From NCBI GenBank assembly GCA_017429835.1, contig JAFROD010000041.1, forward strand, positions 1 to 63,110: a stretch of 63,110 bases of DNA. Direction: 5' to 3'. A program made the position numbers and the translations under genes. The DNA is from Oscillospiraceae bacterium. Its GTDB lineage: Bacteria; Bacillota; Clostridia; Oscillospirales; Oscillospiraceae. How positions within the stretch are numbered: the stretch's first letter is position 1; each line of letters begins with the position of its first letter. The notes below the pieces were generated by a model. The model ran no database searches. It was not told where the DNA came from and was given only the letters and a program-made list of their open reading frames with translations. Positions 49,021 through 59,068 of this stretch are shown piece after piece.

Positions 49021-49968
49021 ATGGATACACGCAACACCGTAGAAGCGGTTAAGTGTCCGCCTCCCGATCCTGCGACCAGTATGGAAGCGCTCGAAGCGTT
49101 CGGCTTTACCAACGGCAACCGCCTCCCTCTGACCAAGGCACGAGCGCTGGAACTTCTGACACAGGGCTGTACGATCTATTTGCTCTATGAGGGCAACACA
49201 GACGAGATTGCGATGGACCCGCAGGACATTCAGGAACACGACGGGATGTTCGGCATCGATCCGGAGGAATGGGAGAAGATCTGCAAACGCGCAGATCCCG
49301 CCTTCGGGATGGAAGACGACTCCGTTGAAAAGGAGTTTCTCGAAGCGGAAGGCGACCGTTACGCGATCTACCGTCTCTGCGACTGCGATCTGACAAAAGA
49401 GTTCCGCTTTCAAGGTTCCGACATCCTCCGGGAAAACGGCATTGCCGTTGACCGCAGCAACTTCTATCCCGTCTACACGGCGCGCTTGCCCGGTACGGGC
49501 GAGCCGATGATGTTGGCGGAACTCGTCTTTGACCGCCTCAATATGGGCCTCCCGCTGGACTTTCACGGCTATACGCCCTCAGTGGGCGACATCATTGCGA
49601 TCAAAAGCCACGGCGCGGTATCCTTCTTCTACGTGGAACAGATCGGCTTTTCGGAGCTTCCGCATTTTCTGGAGCCGGAAAACTATCTGAAAAACGCCGA
49701 AATGGCGGAAGAAGACGACCTCGGAATGATCGACGGAATCATCAACAACGGCAAGAAGCCGGATATCGCAGATCTGGAGCGCCGTGTGCAGGAAGGCAAG
49801 GCGATCTCCGTCGAGGAACTGGCGGAGGCGGCAAAGCAAGCGCGGGATAACGCGCAGGATGAGCCGCCGCGGCAGTCGCTGCTTGACAAACTCCATCACT
49901 ATCAGGAGGAGCAGAAAAAGCCGACAGCAGCGCCGAAACTGGCAGAAAGGAATCAAGAAAAATGTTGA
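49021..49968 (+). CDS. YodL-domain protein
   Basis: 315 aa, AAGGAGG ribosome site. The central region YAIYRLCDCD... FHGYTPSVGDIIAI ... YYVEQIGF-like pattern is the YodL/DUF4316 type seen after topB in these elements. Acidic N-terminus, charged C-terminal helix ending in a basic tail. Function unknown. Confidence 0.78.
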   Translation: MDTRNTVEAVKCPPPDPATSMEALEAFGFTNGNRLPLTKARALELLTQGCTIYLLYEGNTDEIAMDPQDIQEHDGMFGIDPEEWEKICKRADPAFGMEDDSVEKEFLEAEGDRYAIYRLCDCDLTKEFRFQGSDILRENGIAVDRSNFYPVYTARLPGTGEPMMLAELVFDRLNMGLPLDFHGYTPSVGDIIAIKSHGAVSFFYVEQIGFSELPHFLEPENYLKNAEMAEEDDLGMIDGIINNGKKPDIADLERRVQEGKAISVEELAEAAKQARDNAQDEPPRQSLLDKLHHYQEEQKKPTAAPKLAERNQEKC

Positions 49969-50213
49969 GTTTTGAGGAAGATCAACTGCTCGCGCTCTAT
50001 GATACCGGAACGCGGGATAATACGATTGACAATCTCGAGAGAATGAAACAAGCGCTCCAGCCGGACGAGCAGGAGCTGCGGTCGCTCACGGAGAGAGTTC
50101 TCGAAATACTGAGAGCGATGTCAGACAAAGACTTTGAAAAAATGAAAATCTTTCCGTATCTCGGGCCGTTGGAAGACTGCCTGGATGATGAGTACGACGA
50201 GGAAGGAGCGTAA
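49962..50213 (+). CDS. Transposon-transfer assisting protein (TTRAP)
   Basis: 83 aa, acidic and helical (FEEDQLLALYDTGTRDNTI, LGPLEDCLDDEYD), matching the TTRAP family of conjugative transposons. Overlaps the YodL gene by 7 nt. Confidence 0.8.
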   Translation: MLSFEEDQLLALYDTGTRDNTIDNLERMKQALQPDEQELRSLTERVLEILRAMSDKDFEKMKIFPYLGPLEDCLDDEYDEEGA

Positions 50214-50216
50214 TCT

Positions 50217-53200
50217 ATGCTTTCCAAATATGAAGCATTTTCGCAGATGGCTGACAATGCGGCGCGGCAAGTGACGGGCAGTTACCAGAACTGGACCGCT
50301 TTCCTGCAAACTGCGGCGCGATTGTACAAATACCCCTACCACGAACAGTTGATGATCTTTGCCCAGCGCCCGGACGCGACCGCCTGCGCCGATTTCGACT
50401 TCTGGAATGAAAAGATGGTCAGATACGTCCGCAAAGGGTCCAAGGGCATCGCGCTCATCGACACCTCAGGCGAGCGTCCGCGGCTCAGATACGTATTCGA
50501 CGTGTCGGATACCGAGAGCAAGAAGAACGGCCGCCGGGTCAATCCGTGGGCGCTCACCGAGGGCAGCGTGCCGGCAGTCGCGGAAATGCTTGCGCAGAAT
50601 TATTCTGTCGAAGCAGGCAGCGATCTGCGTGAGCAAATCGAAGCGATCACGGCACAGCTCGCGGACGAATACTGGGCAACAAATCGAACGGACATCCTCG
50701 GCATCCTTGCGGATTCTTTTCTGGCAGGATATGATGAATACAGCGTAGGAATGTCCTACCGCACAGCCGTATCGGTTAGCGCAGCGTATGCGATTATGAG
50801 CCGATGCGGACTGGACCCGGAGCAGTATTTCCGGCACGAGGACTTTATGAACGTCTTTGACTGGAGTACGCCGAACACCGCCGCCGCAATCGGCACCGCC
50901 GCCAGCGGAATCGCACAGCAAGTATTGCGGCAGATTGAAGTGGAAGCTCGCAAGCAGATGCGAGCGGAAAGGAGCAAAGAAAATGAACGAACTGACTTAC
51001 AGACAGACCGGCGATTACCTGATCCCCAATCTGACCCTCAGCGAGCAGGAGGAGAAACCGCTGGGCAAGTACGGCAGGATGCGCAAGACGTATCTGAAAG
51101 AACACCGCCCGATCCTGTGGAATCAACTCCTGCTGAGCGAGAGCCTGTATCCGCACCTGCGGGAGATCGACGCGACAGCGAACCGGCGAATGGAACAGAT
51201 GCTGCCGGAACTGATGAAGCGCAGCGGGGTGACCGAGGCGCTGAAAGCGCAGGACCCGTTGACCTGGGTGGGGATGATGAACAACCTCAAAGCGCAGGCG
51301 GAGGAGATTATCTTGACGGAGCTGATCTTCAGTTAAGTCTGTTTCCTTCGGAAGAAGAACAAATCCTGAAAATCGAAGAAGCGGAGCGTGCAGCCAATGC
51401 ACCCTCCGCTTTTCCTGTATCTGTTCCGCAGGACGTCGTCGACCGTATTCTCCGTTTCTCCGGCAATCAGGACAACGGGAGAATGAGAATCGTTTCGGAG
51501 TTTTCCAAAGGAAAAGGCACAGAGCAAAACGCCGCCTTCCTGCAGAGCATCTTCCGCGGCGGCAACGGCATCATTCTTGGCGAACAGCACTACGCCGCTT
51601 GGTACGACGAAGCCGGCATCCATATTGCGGCAGGTCGATCTGCCCGGCACGCCCGTTTTGCACAAGTCGTCCCCTGGAGCGAAGCAGCAGAGCGTATCGG
51701 CGCTATGCTGCAGGAAGGAACCTTCGCCACCAACGTAGAACTCGCGGAAGCCAATCACCACGAACGAAAGCAGATAGCGCAATCGCTGTGGTATCTTCAT
51801 CAGGACTTGACGGATGAAGCACGCGAAAGCGGCTATCTGTCCTTCTATGACCGTATTCGCGGCGGCGGTTTCCCGGAAAAAACTGAACGTCTGGCAGATC
51901 TGCTGACTGATCCGCAGTTCCTTGAAGTATTGATCCCGCAGGTAAACGCGCTATATCTCCAGCAGTCAGAGGGCGAAGATTTGCTGCGCTACCATTTTCA
52001 CAAGCCGGGAGAACTGCTGGAAGGGCTGAAGGAACTCTCCCTGCCGCGCACGGAGTATGCTTCCGAAATGGCAAAAATCCCCCAGTCAGACGGCTTTATC
52101 ACAGAAGACGAAATCGAACAGACGCTTTCCGGAGGAAGCGGCTTTCAGGGCGGCAAAGGACGCATCTATACGTTCACCAAAGCCGCGCACACCACGAAAG
52201 AGTTAGCGGACTTTCTAAAAGAGGAATACGGAACCGGCGGGCGTTCTCACGCCGTTTCCGGCGCGACGCACAGCGAGGAAGACCACAGCGCCAAGGGCAT
52301 CCGCCTCAGGAAAGCCGGCTGTGCAGAAGTGCAGATGAACTGGACAGATGTTGCGAAACGGATTGAGGAACTGATCCGCAGCGACCGCTACCTTCCGCCG
52401 GAGGAACGTGAAAAGCTCGACGCCGCTCGTGGAATCCCGGCTGCATATAACGCCGTAAAGGAGCAGCACCCGGACAACATCGTTCTTTTTCAAGTCGGAG
52501 ACTTCTTTGAGGCCTTGGGCGAGGATGCAAAACTCGTTGCGCAGGAACTCGACCTGCACCTCACGGCAAGAAGAATCCCCGGCATCGGTCAGGTGGATAT
52601 GTGCGGCTTTCCCACCTTCCAGCTGGAAGGATATACGGAACGGCTTCGTGATAAACACGATATTACGATTTCGCCCACGCCCGTCGAAGGCGGTGAGCGC
52701 AGCGCCTACACTATGCGTTCTTTCGACCACGAAGCAGAAAAAGCCGTCAATGAACGGGAGGCGGAGTTCGGCGCAGACGGCTATCGCGCGTTTCCCGGCA
52801 ATGCGCCGGAAGAAGAAACGCCGAAAAATGAAGCCGTTTTTATCGGCGAGCGTGGAAACACGCTCTATTTTTATGCGCCGGTCAGTTTCGGCATTGAAAC
52901 GGACTTCGGCGATGCGCCAAAGCTGAATGAAGGACAGCGAATGGTCGTTGCGTCCCCGGTCTGCTATCACCCGGCGGACTTCCTCAACGCGCATAAAATC
53001 ACCTTCCTGAAGATCGGACGCGAGATCGAAGAACAGCAGATCACACAGAATGGTCCGAGCAAGCAGATCGACGCGATGCAGGAAGCAATGGTATATCGCA
53101 CGCCGGAAAACCGAATCTATCAGATCGGCGACGTCGTAGACGGAGTGACGGGCGGCAATCATCTTCGCTTCACCATCGAGAACGTAGACGCCGACCACGT

Positions 53201-56200
53201 ATACGCGGACTTCCCCGAGGTGAGCGACCTTGTCGCTATGGTTCGCGCACGTTTTGACGCCTATCTGGACGACGGGCGTTTGAACGTCGTGCAAGAAGAC
53301 ACGCCTGCTCCCGCTGTGGAAGAACCGGTGCCGGACAATTTCCCGTATTCTGTCGGCGATACGGTCTATCTGGAAGACGGCAAGCCCTTTGTCATTGAAG
53401 ACGTCGGCATATTCGACGTTCACCTTCGCGATCCTTCTCTCTTGTTCCCGGTTGCGCGCTCCGAGAGCAAGGAGAACTTTGCCCTCCTGCTGGAACGCTA
53501 TCCGCAGCCGACAGCGGACTACACCACGGAGCCTGTCGCAGAATACCCGGCAGAAGAAACCGGACTGCCATACGACGTGGTCGTTCAGACGATCAAGGCG
53601 ACAGAGCCAGATCCGCCCGCGCAGAACTTCCGCATTACAGACGAACACCTCGGTGAAGGCGGCGCGAAAGCAAAGTTCCGTGCCAACATGGACGCGATCG
53701 ATCTCCTGCACAAACTGGAGGCGGAAGGCAGGCAGGCGACGCCGGAAGAACAGGAAATCCTATCAAGATTTGTCGGATGGGGCGGACTGGCAGACGCCTT
53801 TGACGATTCCAAGCCCGCCTGGGCAGAAGAACACAAGGAACTGCGTTCCGCGCTGACGCCGGAAGAATACGCCTCCGCCAGAGCGTCCACGCTCAACGCA
53901 CACTACACGTCGCCGGTTGTGATCCGTGCAGTGTACGAGGCGCTTTCCAATATGGGCTTTACCGGCGGCAACATTCTGGAGCCGTCTATGGGCGTCGGCA
54001 ATTTCTTCGGTATGCTGCCGAACGAAATGTCCGGCTCCAAACTCTACGGCGTGGAACTGGACGGATTGACCGGTCGGATCGCCAAGCAGCTATATCCCCA
54101 AGCAGATATTACGGTTGCGGGGTTTGAAACGACCGACCGATCCGATTTCTTTGACGTCGCAATCGGCAACGTGCCGTTTGGTCAATATCAGGTCAACGAT
54201 CCGGCATACAACAAGCTCGGCTTCAACATCCACAACTATTTCTTCGCCAAAGCGCTCGATCAGGTGCGCCCGGGCGGCATCGTCGCGTTCATTACCAGCC
54301 GTTACACGCTGGACAGCAAGGACACCGCCGTTCGGAAATACCTCGCGCAGCGCGCCGAACTCTTGGGCGCGATCCGACTGCCGAACAACGCTTTCAAGGC
54401 AAACGCCGGCACGGATGTCGTTTCGGATATTATCTTCCTGCAAAAGCGCGACCGTCCGATCACGGTCGAGCCGGATTGGATTTATCTTGCGGAGAACGAG
54501 GACGGCTATGCTATCAACAGCTACTTCCTTGAACACCCGGAGATGATCCTCGGGCAGCAGTCTTCCGAAAGCACGCAGTTCGGACGTATGGACTTCACCG
54601 TCGCTCCTTTGGAGGGCGTCGAACTGAAAGATCAGCTTGCCGAGGCGATCACGCACATTGAAGGCACGTACAAAGAAGCCGAACTCCCCGATCTCGGAGA
54701 AGGCGAAGAAATCGACACCTCCATTCCCGCTGATCCTTCCGTCAAAAACTATTCTTACACTCTGGTTGACGGCGAGGTTTATTACCGCGAGAATTCGCGG
54801 ATGGTAAAGCCGAATCTGAACGCGACCGCCATAGAGCGCGTCAAGGGAATGATCGCGCTGCGGAACTGTCTGCAAAAGCTGATAGAGAAGCAAATGGACG
54901 GCTACGTTTCAGATGATGAAATCCGGCAGATACAGGTGGAGTTGAACCGTGTCTACGACAGTTTTACCGCCAAATACGGACTGATTACCGGACGCGCCAA
55001 CGAAATGGCGTTCTCGGACGACAGTTCCTACTTTTTGCTCTGTTCCCTTGAAATCCTGGACGAGGACAGAAAACTGGAACGGAAAGCGGACATCTTCACC
55101 AAGCGCACCATCCGGCCGCACGAGGTCGTCACCTCTGTCGATACCGCCTCCGAGGCGCTGGCGCTTTCCATTTCCGAACATGCGAGCGTGGACATTCCCT
55201 ATATGGAGGAACTGACAGGAAAGACGGAAGAAGAACTGGTTTCCGATCTTCGCGGCGTCATCTTCCAAGTGCCGTCCGAGCAGGCAGACGCCGCCCGGGA
55301 ATACCAGACGGCAGACGAATACCTCTCCGGCAACGTCCGACAGAAACTCCGAACCGCAGAAGAAGCAGCGAAGAATGACAGCGCGTTTCTTCCCAACGTT
55401 GAGGCGCTGCGAAAGGCGCAGCCGAAGGATCTGGACGCTTCGGATATTGAAGTCCGTCTCGGCGCGACCTGGATCGACAAGAGCGTCATCGAGCAGTTTA
55501 TGTACGAAACGTTCCAAACGCCGCGTTATCTGCAATGGAGCTGCAAGGTCAACTACTCTCCGTTTACCGCCGAATGGGCGATCTCCGCGAAAGCCCAATG
55601 CAGTTATGCGGACGTCAACGCCTACGTGACATACGGCACGCAGAGAGCCAACGCCTATAAGATTCTGGAAGACGCCCTCAATCTCCGCGACGTGCGGATC
55701 TATGATACCGTGCAGGACGCAGACGGCAAAGAACGGCGCGTTCTGAACAGCAAGGAAACCACGCTCGCGCAGCAAAAGCAGCAGGCAATCAAAGACGCCT
55801 TTGCCGACTGGATATGGAAAGACCCGGAGCGCAGGCAGAAACTTGTTGCGAAATACAACGAGCTGTTCAATTCCGACCGTCCCCGTGAGTACGACGGTCA
55901 GCACCTTGCGTTCCCCGCGATGAATCCGGAGATCCAGCTTCGAGGGCACCAGCTCAACGCGGTCGCCCACATCATCTACGGAGGAAACACGCTGCTCGCT
56001 CACGAGGTCGGCGCAGGCAAGACCTTTGAAATGGTCGCGGCGGCAATGGAATCCAAACGCCTCGGTCTTTGCCAGAAACCGCTGTTTGCCGTCCCCAATC
56101 ATCTGACCGAACAGTGGGCTTCCGAGTTCCTGCGTCTGTACCCCTCCGCAAATATCCTTGTGGCGAAGAAGAAGGACTTTGAGCCGCGCAACCGCAAGAA

Positions 56201-58571
56201 GTTCTGCGCCCGCATTGCCACCGGCAATTATGACGCGGTCATCATCGGGCATTCGCAGTTTGAGCGAATCCCCGTATCCCAGGCGCGGCAGGAACGACTT
56301 TTGCAGGATCAGATCGACGAAATCGAGGAAGGCATCGTGGAACTGAAAGCCAGCCGTGCCGAACGGTTCACGATCAAGCAGTTGGAGAAAACCAAGAAAT
56401 CGTTGGAAATCAAACTGAAGAAGCTCCAGGATACAAAGCGCAAGGACGACGTCGTCACCTTTGAAGAACTGGGCGTTGACCGCCTATACGTAGATGAAGC
56501 GCACAACTACAAAAACCTGTTCCTCTATACCAAAATGCGGAACGTCGCCGGTCTCTCCACGACCGACGCGCAGAAGTCCTCGGATATGCTGCTGAAATGC
56601 CGCTATCTGGATGAGATCACCGGAGGCAAGGGCGTTGTGTTCGCGACCGGTACGCCGGTATCGAACTCTATGACGGAACTCTACACGATGATGCGCTACT
56701 TGCAGCACGATACGCTGCGTTACCGCGGTCTGTCGCATTTTGACTGTTGGGCGTCCACATTCGGTGAAACCGCAACAGCGATCGAGCTTGCGCCGGAAGG
56801 CACGGGCTACCGCGCCAGAACGCGCTTCTCCAAGTTCTTCAATCTCCCCGAATTGATGGCGCTGTTCAAGCAGGTAGCAGATATCAAAACCTCCGATCAG
56901 CTCAACCTGCCGGTGCCGGAGGCAATCTATCACAACGTCGTCGCGCAGCCGACAGAAGTTCAGCAGGAAATGGTGCAGCAGCTTTCCAAGCGTGCCTCCA
57001 GAGTCCACGCCGGCGTCGTCGCGCCGACAGAGGACAATATGTTGAAAATCACGTCTGACGGCAGAAAACTTGGTCTTGACCAGCGCATTATCAATCCCGA
57101 TCTGCCGGACGATCCGCAGAGCAAAGTCAATCAATGCGTGGATAACGTATTCCGCATTTGGCAGGAGGGCGAGCCGCAGAAACTGACGCAGTTGATCTTC
57201 TGCGATCTCTCTACGCCGTCGGGTAAATCTACGCAGAGCAGTATCACGACGAAAGGATTGCCGGAAAGCAGTGAACTGCACGCCGTGGAATCTCTCGTCG
57301 AGGAAGAACCGCAGGAGCAGGCGTTCTGCGTCTACGACGACATCCGGGAGAAACTGGTCGCACGCGGCGTTCCGAGGGAACAGATCGCGTTCATCCACGA
57401 AGCGAACACCGACAACCGCAAAGCAGAACTCTTCGCCAAAGTGCGTGCCGGACAGGTGCGCGTGCTGCTTGGCAGCACCTTCAAGATGGGTGCTGGTATG
57501 AACGTACAGGATCGGCTGATTGCTCTGCACGATCTGGACGCGCCGTGGCGGCCGGGCGATCTGGAACAGCGTTCCGGTCGTATCGTCCGTCAGGGCAACC
57601 GAAACCCGCAGGTGCACATCTACCGCTACGTGACCGAGGCGACCTTTGACGCATATCTGTGGCAGACGCTCGAAAACAAGCAGAAGTTTATCTCCCAGAT
57701 CATGACCTCCAAATCTCCCGTCCGGTCCTGCGAAGATGTGGACGAAACCGCGCTGTCCTACGCCGAAATCAAGGCGTTGTGCGCCGGTGACGAACGCATC
57801 AAGGAGAAGATGGACCTGGACATTGACGTCGCAAAACTCAAGCTGATGAAGGCAAGCCACAACAGCCAGCAGTACCGCTTGGAGGACAATCTGCTCAAGA
57901 CCTTCCCCGAACAGGTGGAACGCTTCACCGGCATCATTGCGGGCTATCAGGCGGATATGAAGACGCTTTCCGCACATCCGCATCCGACGGACGGCTTTGC
58001 AGGAATGACCGTCCGCAGCACTTTCTTCAACGACAAGGAAGCGGCGGGCAATGCCCTCCTGTCGGCAATGAAAGACGCGCACGGATTGGAGCCGCTGCCG
58101 GTCGGCACCTACCGCGGCTTCAAGATGTATCTGACGCTTGAGGACTTCGGACGGGAATACGTGCTGACGCTCAAGGGCGAACTTGCTCACCGTGTCACGC
58201 TCGGCAAAGACGCCAGAGGCAATCTGACCCGTATTGACAACGTACTCAACGCGATGCCGGATCGTATGAAGACCGCGCAGGCGCAGCTTGAAAACGTCTA
58301 CAAGCAGATCGAAGCCGCCAAAGCCGAACTCGGCAAGCCGTTCCCGCAGGAAGAAGAACTCCGCACGAAATCTGCCCGTCTTGCACAGTTGAACGCGGAA
58401 CTTGACATCGACGACAAAGCGCCGTCCGAGCAGCTTGCGGACGACGGCGAGCCAGCACCGTCCAGGGACGGTGTTCCGCTGATGGAGAAACTGCGTCAGG
58501 CGAAAGAAGCTGTGCAGGAGGAAAACGAAAACAGACCGCAAAAACCATTTACTCAGGAGGCAGAACGCTGA
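50217..58571 (+). CDS. Giant N6-adenine methylase/SNF2 helicase
   Basis: 2784 aa, AAGGAG ribosome site. In order: N-terminal ArdC/LtrC-like domain (residues 1-255), a low-complexity Gly/Asp/Glu linker (about 256-385), middle domains including a MutS-I-like segment (about 740-815, VLFQVGDFFEALGED), N6-adenine methylase (SAM motif EPSMGVGNF near 1253, GNVPFG near 1317), then SNF2 helicase (Walker A HEVGAGKT near 1930, VDEAH near 2092, helicase C motif QRSGRIVRQG near 2455) and a C-terminal coiled coil. Probably protects or processes incoming ICE DNA. Its linker overlaps tnpV in another frame. Confidence 0.9.
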   Translation: MLSKYEAFSQMADNAARQVTGSYQNWTAFLQTAARLYKYPYHEQLMIFAQRPDATACADFDFWNEKMVRYVRKGSKGIALIDTSGERPRLRYVFDVSDTESKKNGRRVNPWALTEGSVPAVAEMLAQNYSVEAGSDLREQIEAITAQLADEYWATNRTDILGILADSFLAGYDEYSVGMSYRTAVSVSAAYAIMSRCGLDPEQYFRHEDFMNVFDWSTPNTAAAIGTAASGIAQQVLRQIEVEARKQMRAERSKENERTDLQTDRRLPDPQSDPQRAGGETAGQVRQDAQDVSERTPPDPVESTPAEREPVSAPAGDRRDSEPANGTDAAGTDEAQRGDRGAESAGPVDLGGDDEQPQSAGGGDYLDGADLQLSLFPSEEEQILKIEEAERAANAPSAFPVSVPQDVVDRILRFSGNQDNGRMRIVSEFSKGKGTEQNAAFLQSIFRGGNGIILGEQHYAAWYDEAGIHIAAGRSARHARFAQVVPWSEAAERIGAMLQEGTFATNVELAEANHHERKQIAQSLWYLHQDLTDEARESGYLSFYDRIRGGGFPEKTERLADLLTDPQFLEVLIPQVNALYLQQSEGEDLLRYHFHKPGELLEGLKELSLPRTEYASEMAKIPQSDGFITEDEIEQTLSGGSGFQGGKGRIYTFTKAAHTTKELADFLKEEYGTGGRSHAVSGATHSEEDHSAKGIRLRKAGCAEVQMNWTDVAKRIEELIRSDRYLPPEEREKLDAARGIPAAYNAVKEQHPDNIVLFQVGDFFEALGEDAKLVAQELDLHLTARRIPGIGQVDMCGFPTFQLEGYTERLRDKHDITISPTPVEGGERSAYTMRSFDHEAEKAVNEREAEFGADGYRAFPGNAPEEETPKNEAVFIGERGNTLYFYAPVSFGIETDFGDAPKLNEGQRMVVASPVCYHPADFLNAHKITFLKIGREIEEQQITQNGPSKQIDAMQEAMVYRTPENRIYQIGDVVDGVTGGNHLRFTIENVDADHVYADFPEVSDLVAMVRARFDAYLDDGRLNVVQEDTPAPAVEEPVPDNFPYSVGDTVYLEDGKPFVIEDVGIFDVHLRDPSLLFPVARSESKENFALLLERYPQPTADYTTEPVAEYPAEETGLPYDVVVQTIKATEPDPPAQNFRITDEHLGEGGAKAKFRANMDAIDLLHKLEAEGRQATPEEQEILSRFVGWGGLADAFDDSKPAWAEEHKELRSALTPEEYASARASTLNAHYTSPVVIRAVYEALSNMGFTGGNILEPSMGVGNFFGMLPNEMSGSKLYGVELDGLTGRIAKQLYPQADITVAGFETTDRSDFFDVAIGNVPFGQYQVNDPAYNKLGFNIHNYFFAKALDQVRPGGIVAFITSRYTLDSKDTAVRKYLAQRAELLGAIRLPNNAFKANAGTDVVSDIIFLQKRDRPITVEPDWIYLAENEDGYAINSYFLEHPEMILGQQSSESTQFGRMDFTVAPLEGVELKDQLAEAITHIEGTYKEAELPDLGEGEEIDTSIPADPSVKNYSYTLVDGEVYYRENSRMVKPNLNATAIERVKGMIALRNCLQKLIEKQMDGYVSDDEIRQIQVELNRVYDSFTAKYGLITGRANEMAFSDDSSYFLLCSLEILDEDRKLERKADIFTKRTIRPHEVVTSVDTASEALALSISEHASVDIPYMEELTGKTEEELVSDLRGVIFQVPSEQADAAREYQTADEYLSGNVRQKLRTAEEAAKNDSAFLPNVEALRKAQPKDLDASDIEVRLGATWIDKSVIEQFMYETFQTPRYLQWSCKVNYSPFTAEWAISAKAQCSYADVNAYVTYGTQRANAYKILEDALNLRDVRIYDTVQDADGKERRVLNSKETTLAQQKQQAIKDAFADWIWKDPERRQKLVAKYNELFNSDRPREYDGQHLAFPAMNPEIQLRGHQLNAVAHIIYGGNTLLAHEVGAGKTFEMVAAAMESKRLGLCQKPLFAVPNHLTEQWASEFLRLYPSANILVAKKKDFEPRNRKKFCARIATGNYDAVIIGHSQFERIPVSQARQERLLQDQIDEIEEGIVELKASRAERFTIKQLEKTKKSLEIKLKKLQDTKRKDDVVTFEELGVDRLYVDEAHNYKNLFLYTKMRNVAGLSTTDAQKSSDMLLKCRYLDEITGGKGVVFATGTPVSNSMTELYTMMRYLQHDTLRYRGLSHFDCWASTFGETATAIELAPEGTGYRARTRFSKFFNLPELMALFKQVADIKTSDQLNLPVPEAIYHNVVAQPTEVQQEMVQQLSKRASRVHAGVVAPTEDNMLKITSDGRKLGLDQRIINPDLPDDPQSKVNQCVDNVFRIWQEGEPQKLTQLIFCDLSTPSGKSTQSSITTKGLPESSELHAVESLVEEEPQEQAFCVYDDIREKLVARGVPREQIAFIHEANTDNRKAELFAKVRAGQVRVLLGSTFKMGAGMNVQDRLIALHDLDAPWRPGDLEQRSGRIVRQGNRNPQVHIYRYVTEATFDAYLWQTLENKQKFISQIMTSKSPVRSCEDVDETALSYAEIKALCAGDERIKEKMDLDIDVAKLKLMKASHNSQQYRLEDNLLKTFPEQVERFTGIIAGYQADMKTLSAHPHPTDGFAGMTVRSTFFNDKEAAGNALLSAMKDAHGLEPLPVGTYRGFKMYLTLEDFGREYVLTLKGELAHRVTLGKDARGNLTRIDNVLNAMPDRMKTAQAQLENVYKQIEAAKAELGKPFPQEEELRTKSARLAQLNAELDIDDKAPSEQLADDGEPAPSRDGVPLMEKLRQAKEAVQEENENRPQKPFTQEAER
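50983..51336 (+). CDS. tnpV: TnpV-family protein nested in the helicase ORF
   Basis: 117 aa in the +1 frame relative to the giant gene, entirely inside it. ATG at 50983 is 8 nt after AAAGGAG (50968-50974). The protein (MNELTYRQTGDYLIPNL, KPLGKYGRMRKTYLKEHRP, AQAEEIILTELIFS) is a full-length match in style to TnpV proteins first named in Tn4451. The host frame here codes only a low-complexity linker, consistent with overprinting. Function of TnpV is unknown. Confidence 0.82.
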   Translation: MNELTYRQTGDYLIPNLTLSEQEEKPLGKYGRMRKTYLKEHRPILWNQLLLSESLYPHLREIDATANRRMEQMLPELMKRSGVTEALKAQDPLTWVGMMNNLKAQAEEIILTELIFS

Positions 58572-59068
58572 TGGAAAATGAAAAGAAAACGATGACCATC
58601 CTTGTCGTCGCGCCGGGGGAAGTTCCCCAGGCAAAAGAGATTGCCACGGGTCTGGAATCTCTGCAAAGCGAAGTCGGCGGTTATATTGAAGCAGTTTACC
58701 CGTTTGATGAACCGGTTGCCATCGTCTGCAACGAAGAAGGCAAACTCACTGGACTTCCCTTGAACAGGGCTCTTCGGGACGAAACCGGAGAGGTGTACGA
58801 CATCCTCGTTGGCACCTTCCTGATCGTCGGATTGGGCGAGGAAGATTTCACCGGCCTGTCCGAAGAACAAATCAAGCAGTTCTCCGAGAAGTTCAAGTAT
58901 CCTGAGCAATTCCTTCGCTTGAACGGCAGGCTGTTGGTTCTGCCGATCGAGCCGGAACCGCCGAAACGCGAATCCCTGCTTGGAAAGCTCAACGATTACA
59001 AAGCCGCCGCCAAAGCCGCGCAGCCGCACAAGGAAAGCGTCAAAGGAAAGGAGGCGTCTTTGGAATGA
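58571..59068 (+). CDS. DUF3846 family protein
   Basis: 165 aa. Core VGGYIEAVYPFDEPVAIVCNEEG and ILVGTFLIVG match DUF3846. C-terminus is a helical, charged tail. Start overlaps the helicase stop by one base. Conserved ICE accessory gene, function unknown. Confidence 0.82.
   Translation: MENEKKTMTILVVAPGEVPQAKEIATGLESLQSEVGGYIEAVYPFDEPVAIVCNEEGKLTGLPLNRALRDETGEVYDILVGTFLIVGLGEEDFTGLSEEQIKQFSEKFKYPEQFLRLNGRLLVLPIEPEPPKRESLLGKLNDYKAAAKAAQPHKESVKGKEASLE

Noticed and set aside
56484..58634. 716-codon frame antisense to the helicase end
   Set aside because: Typical shadow; the forward frame has intact helicase motifs.
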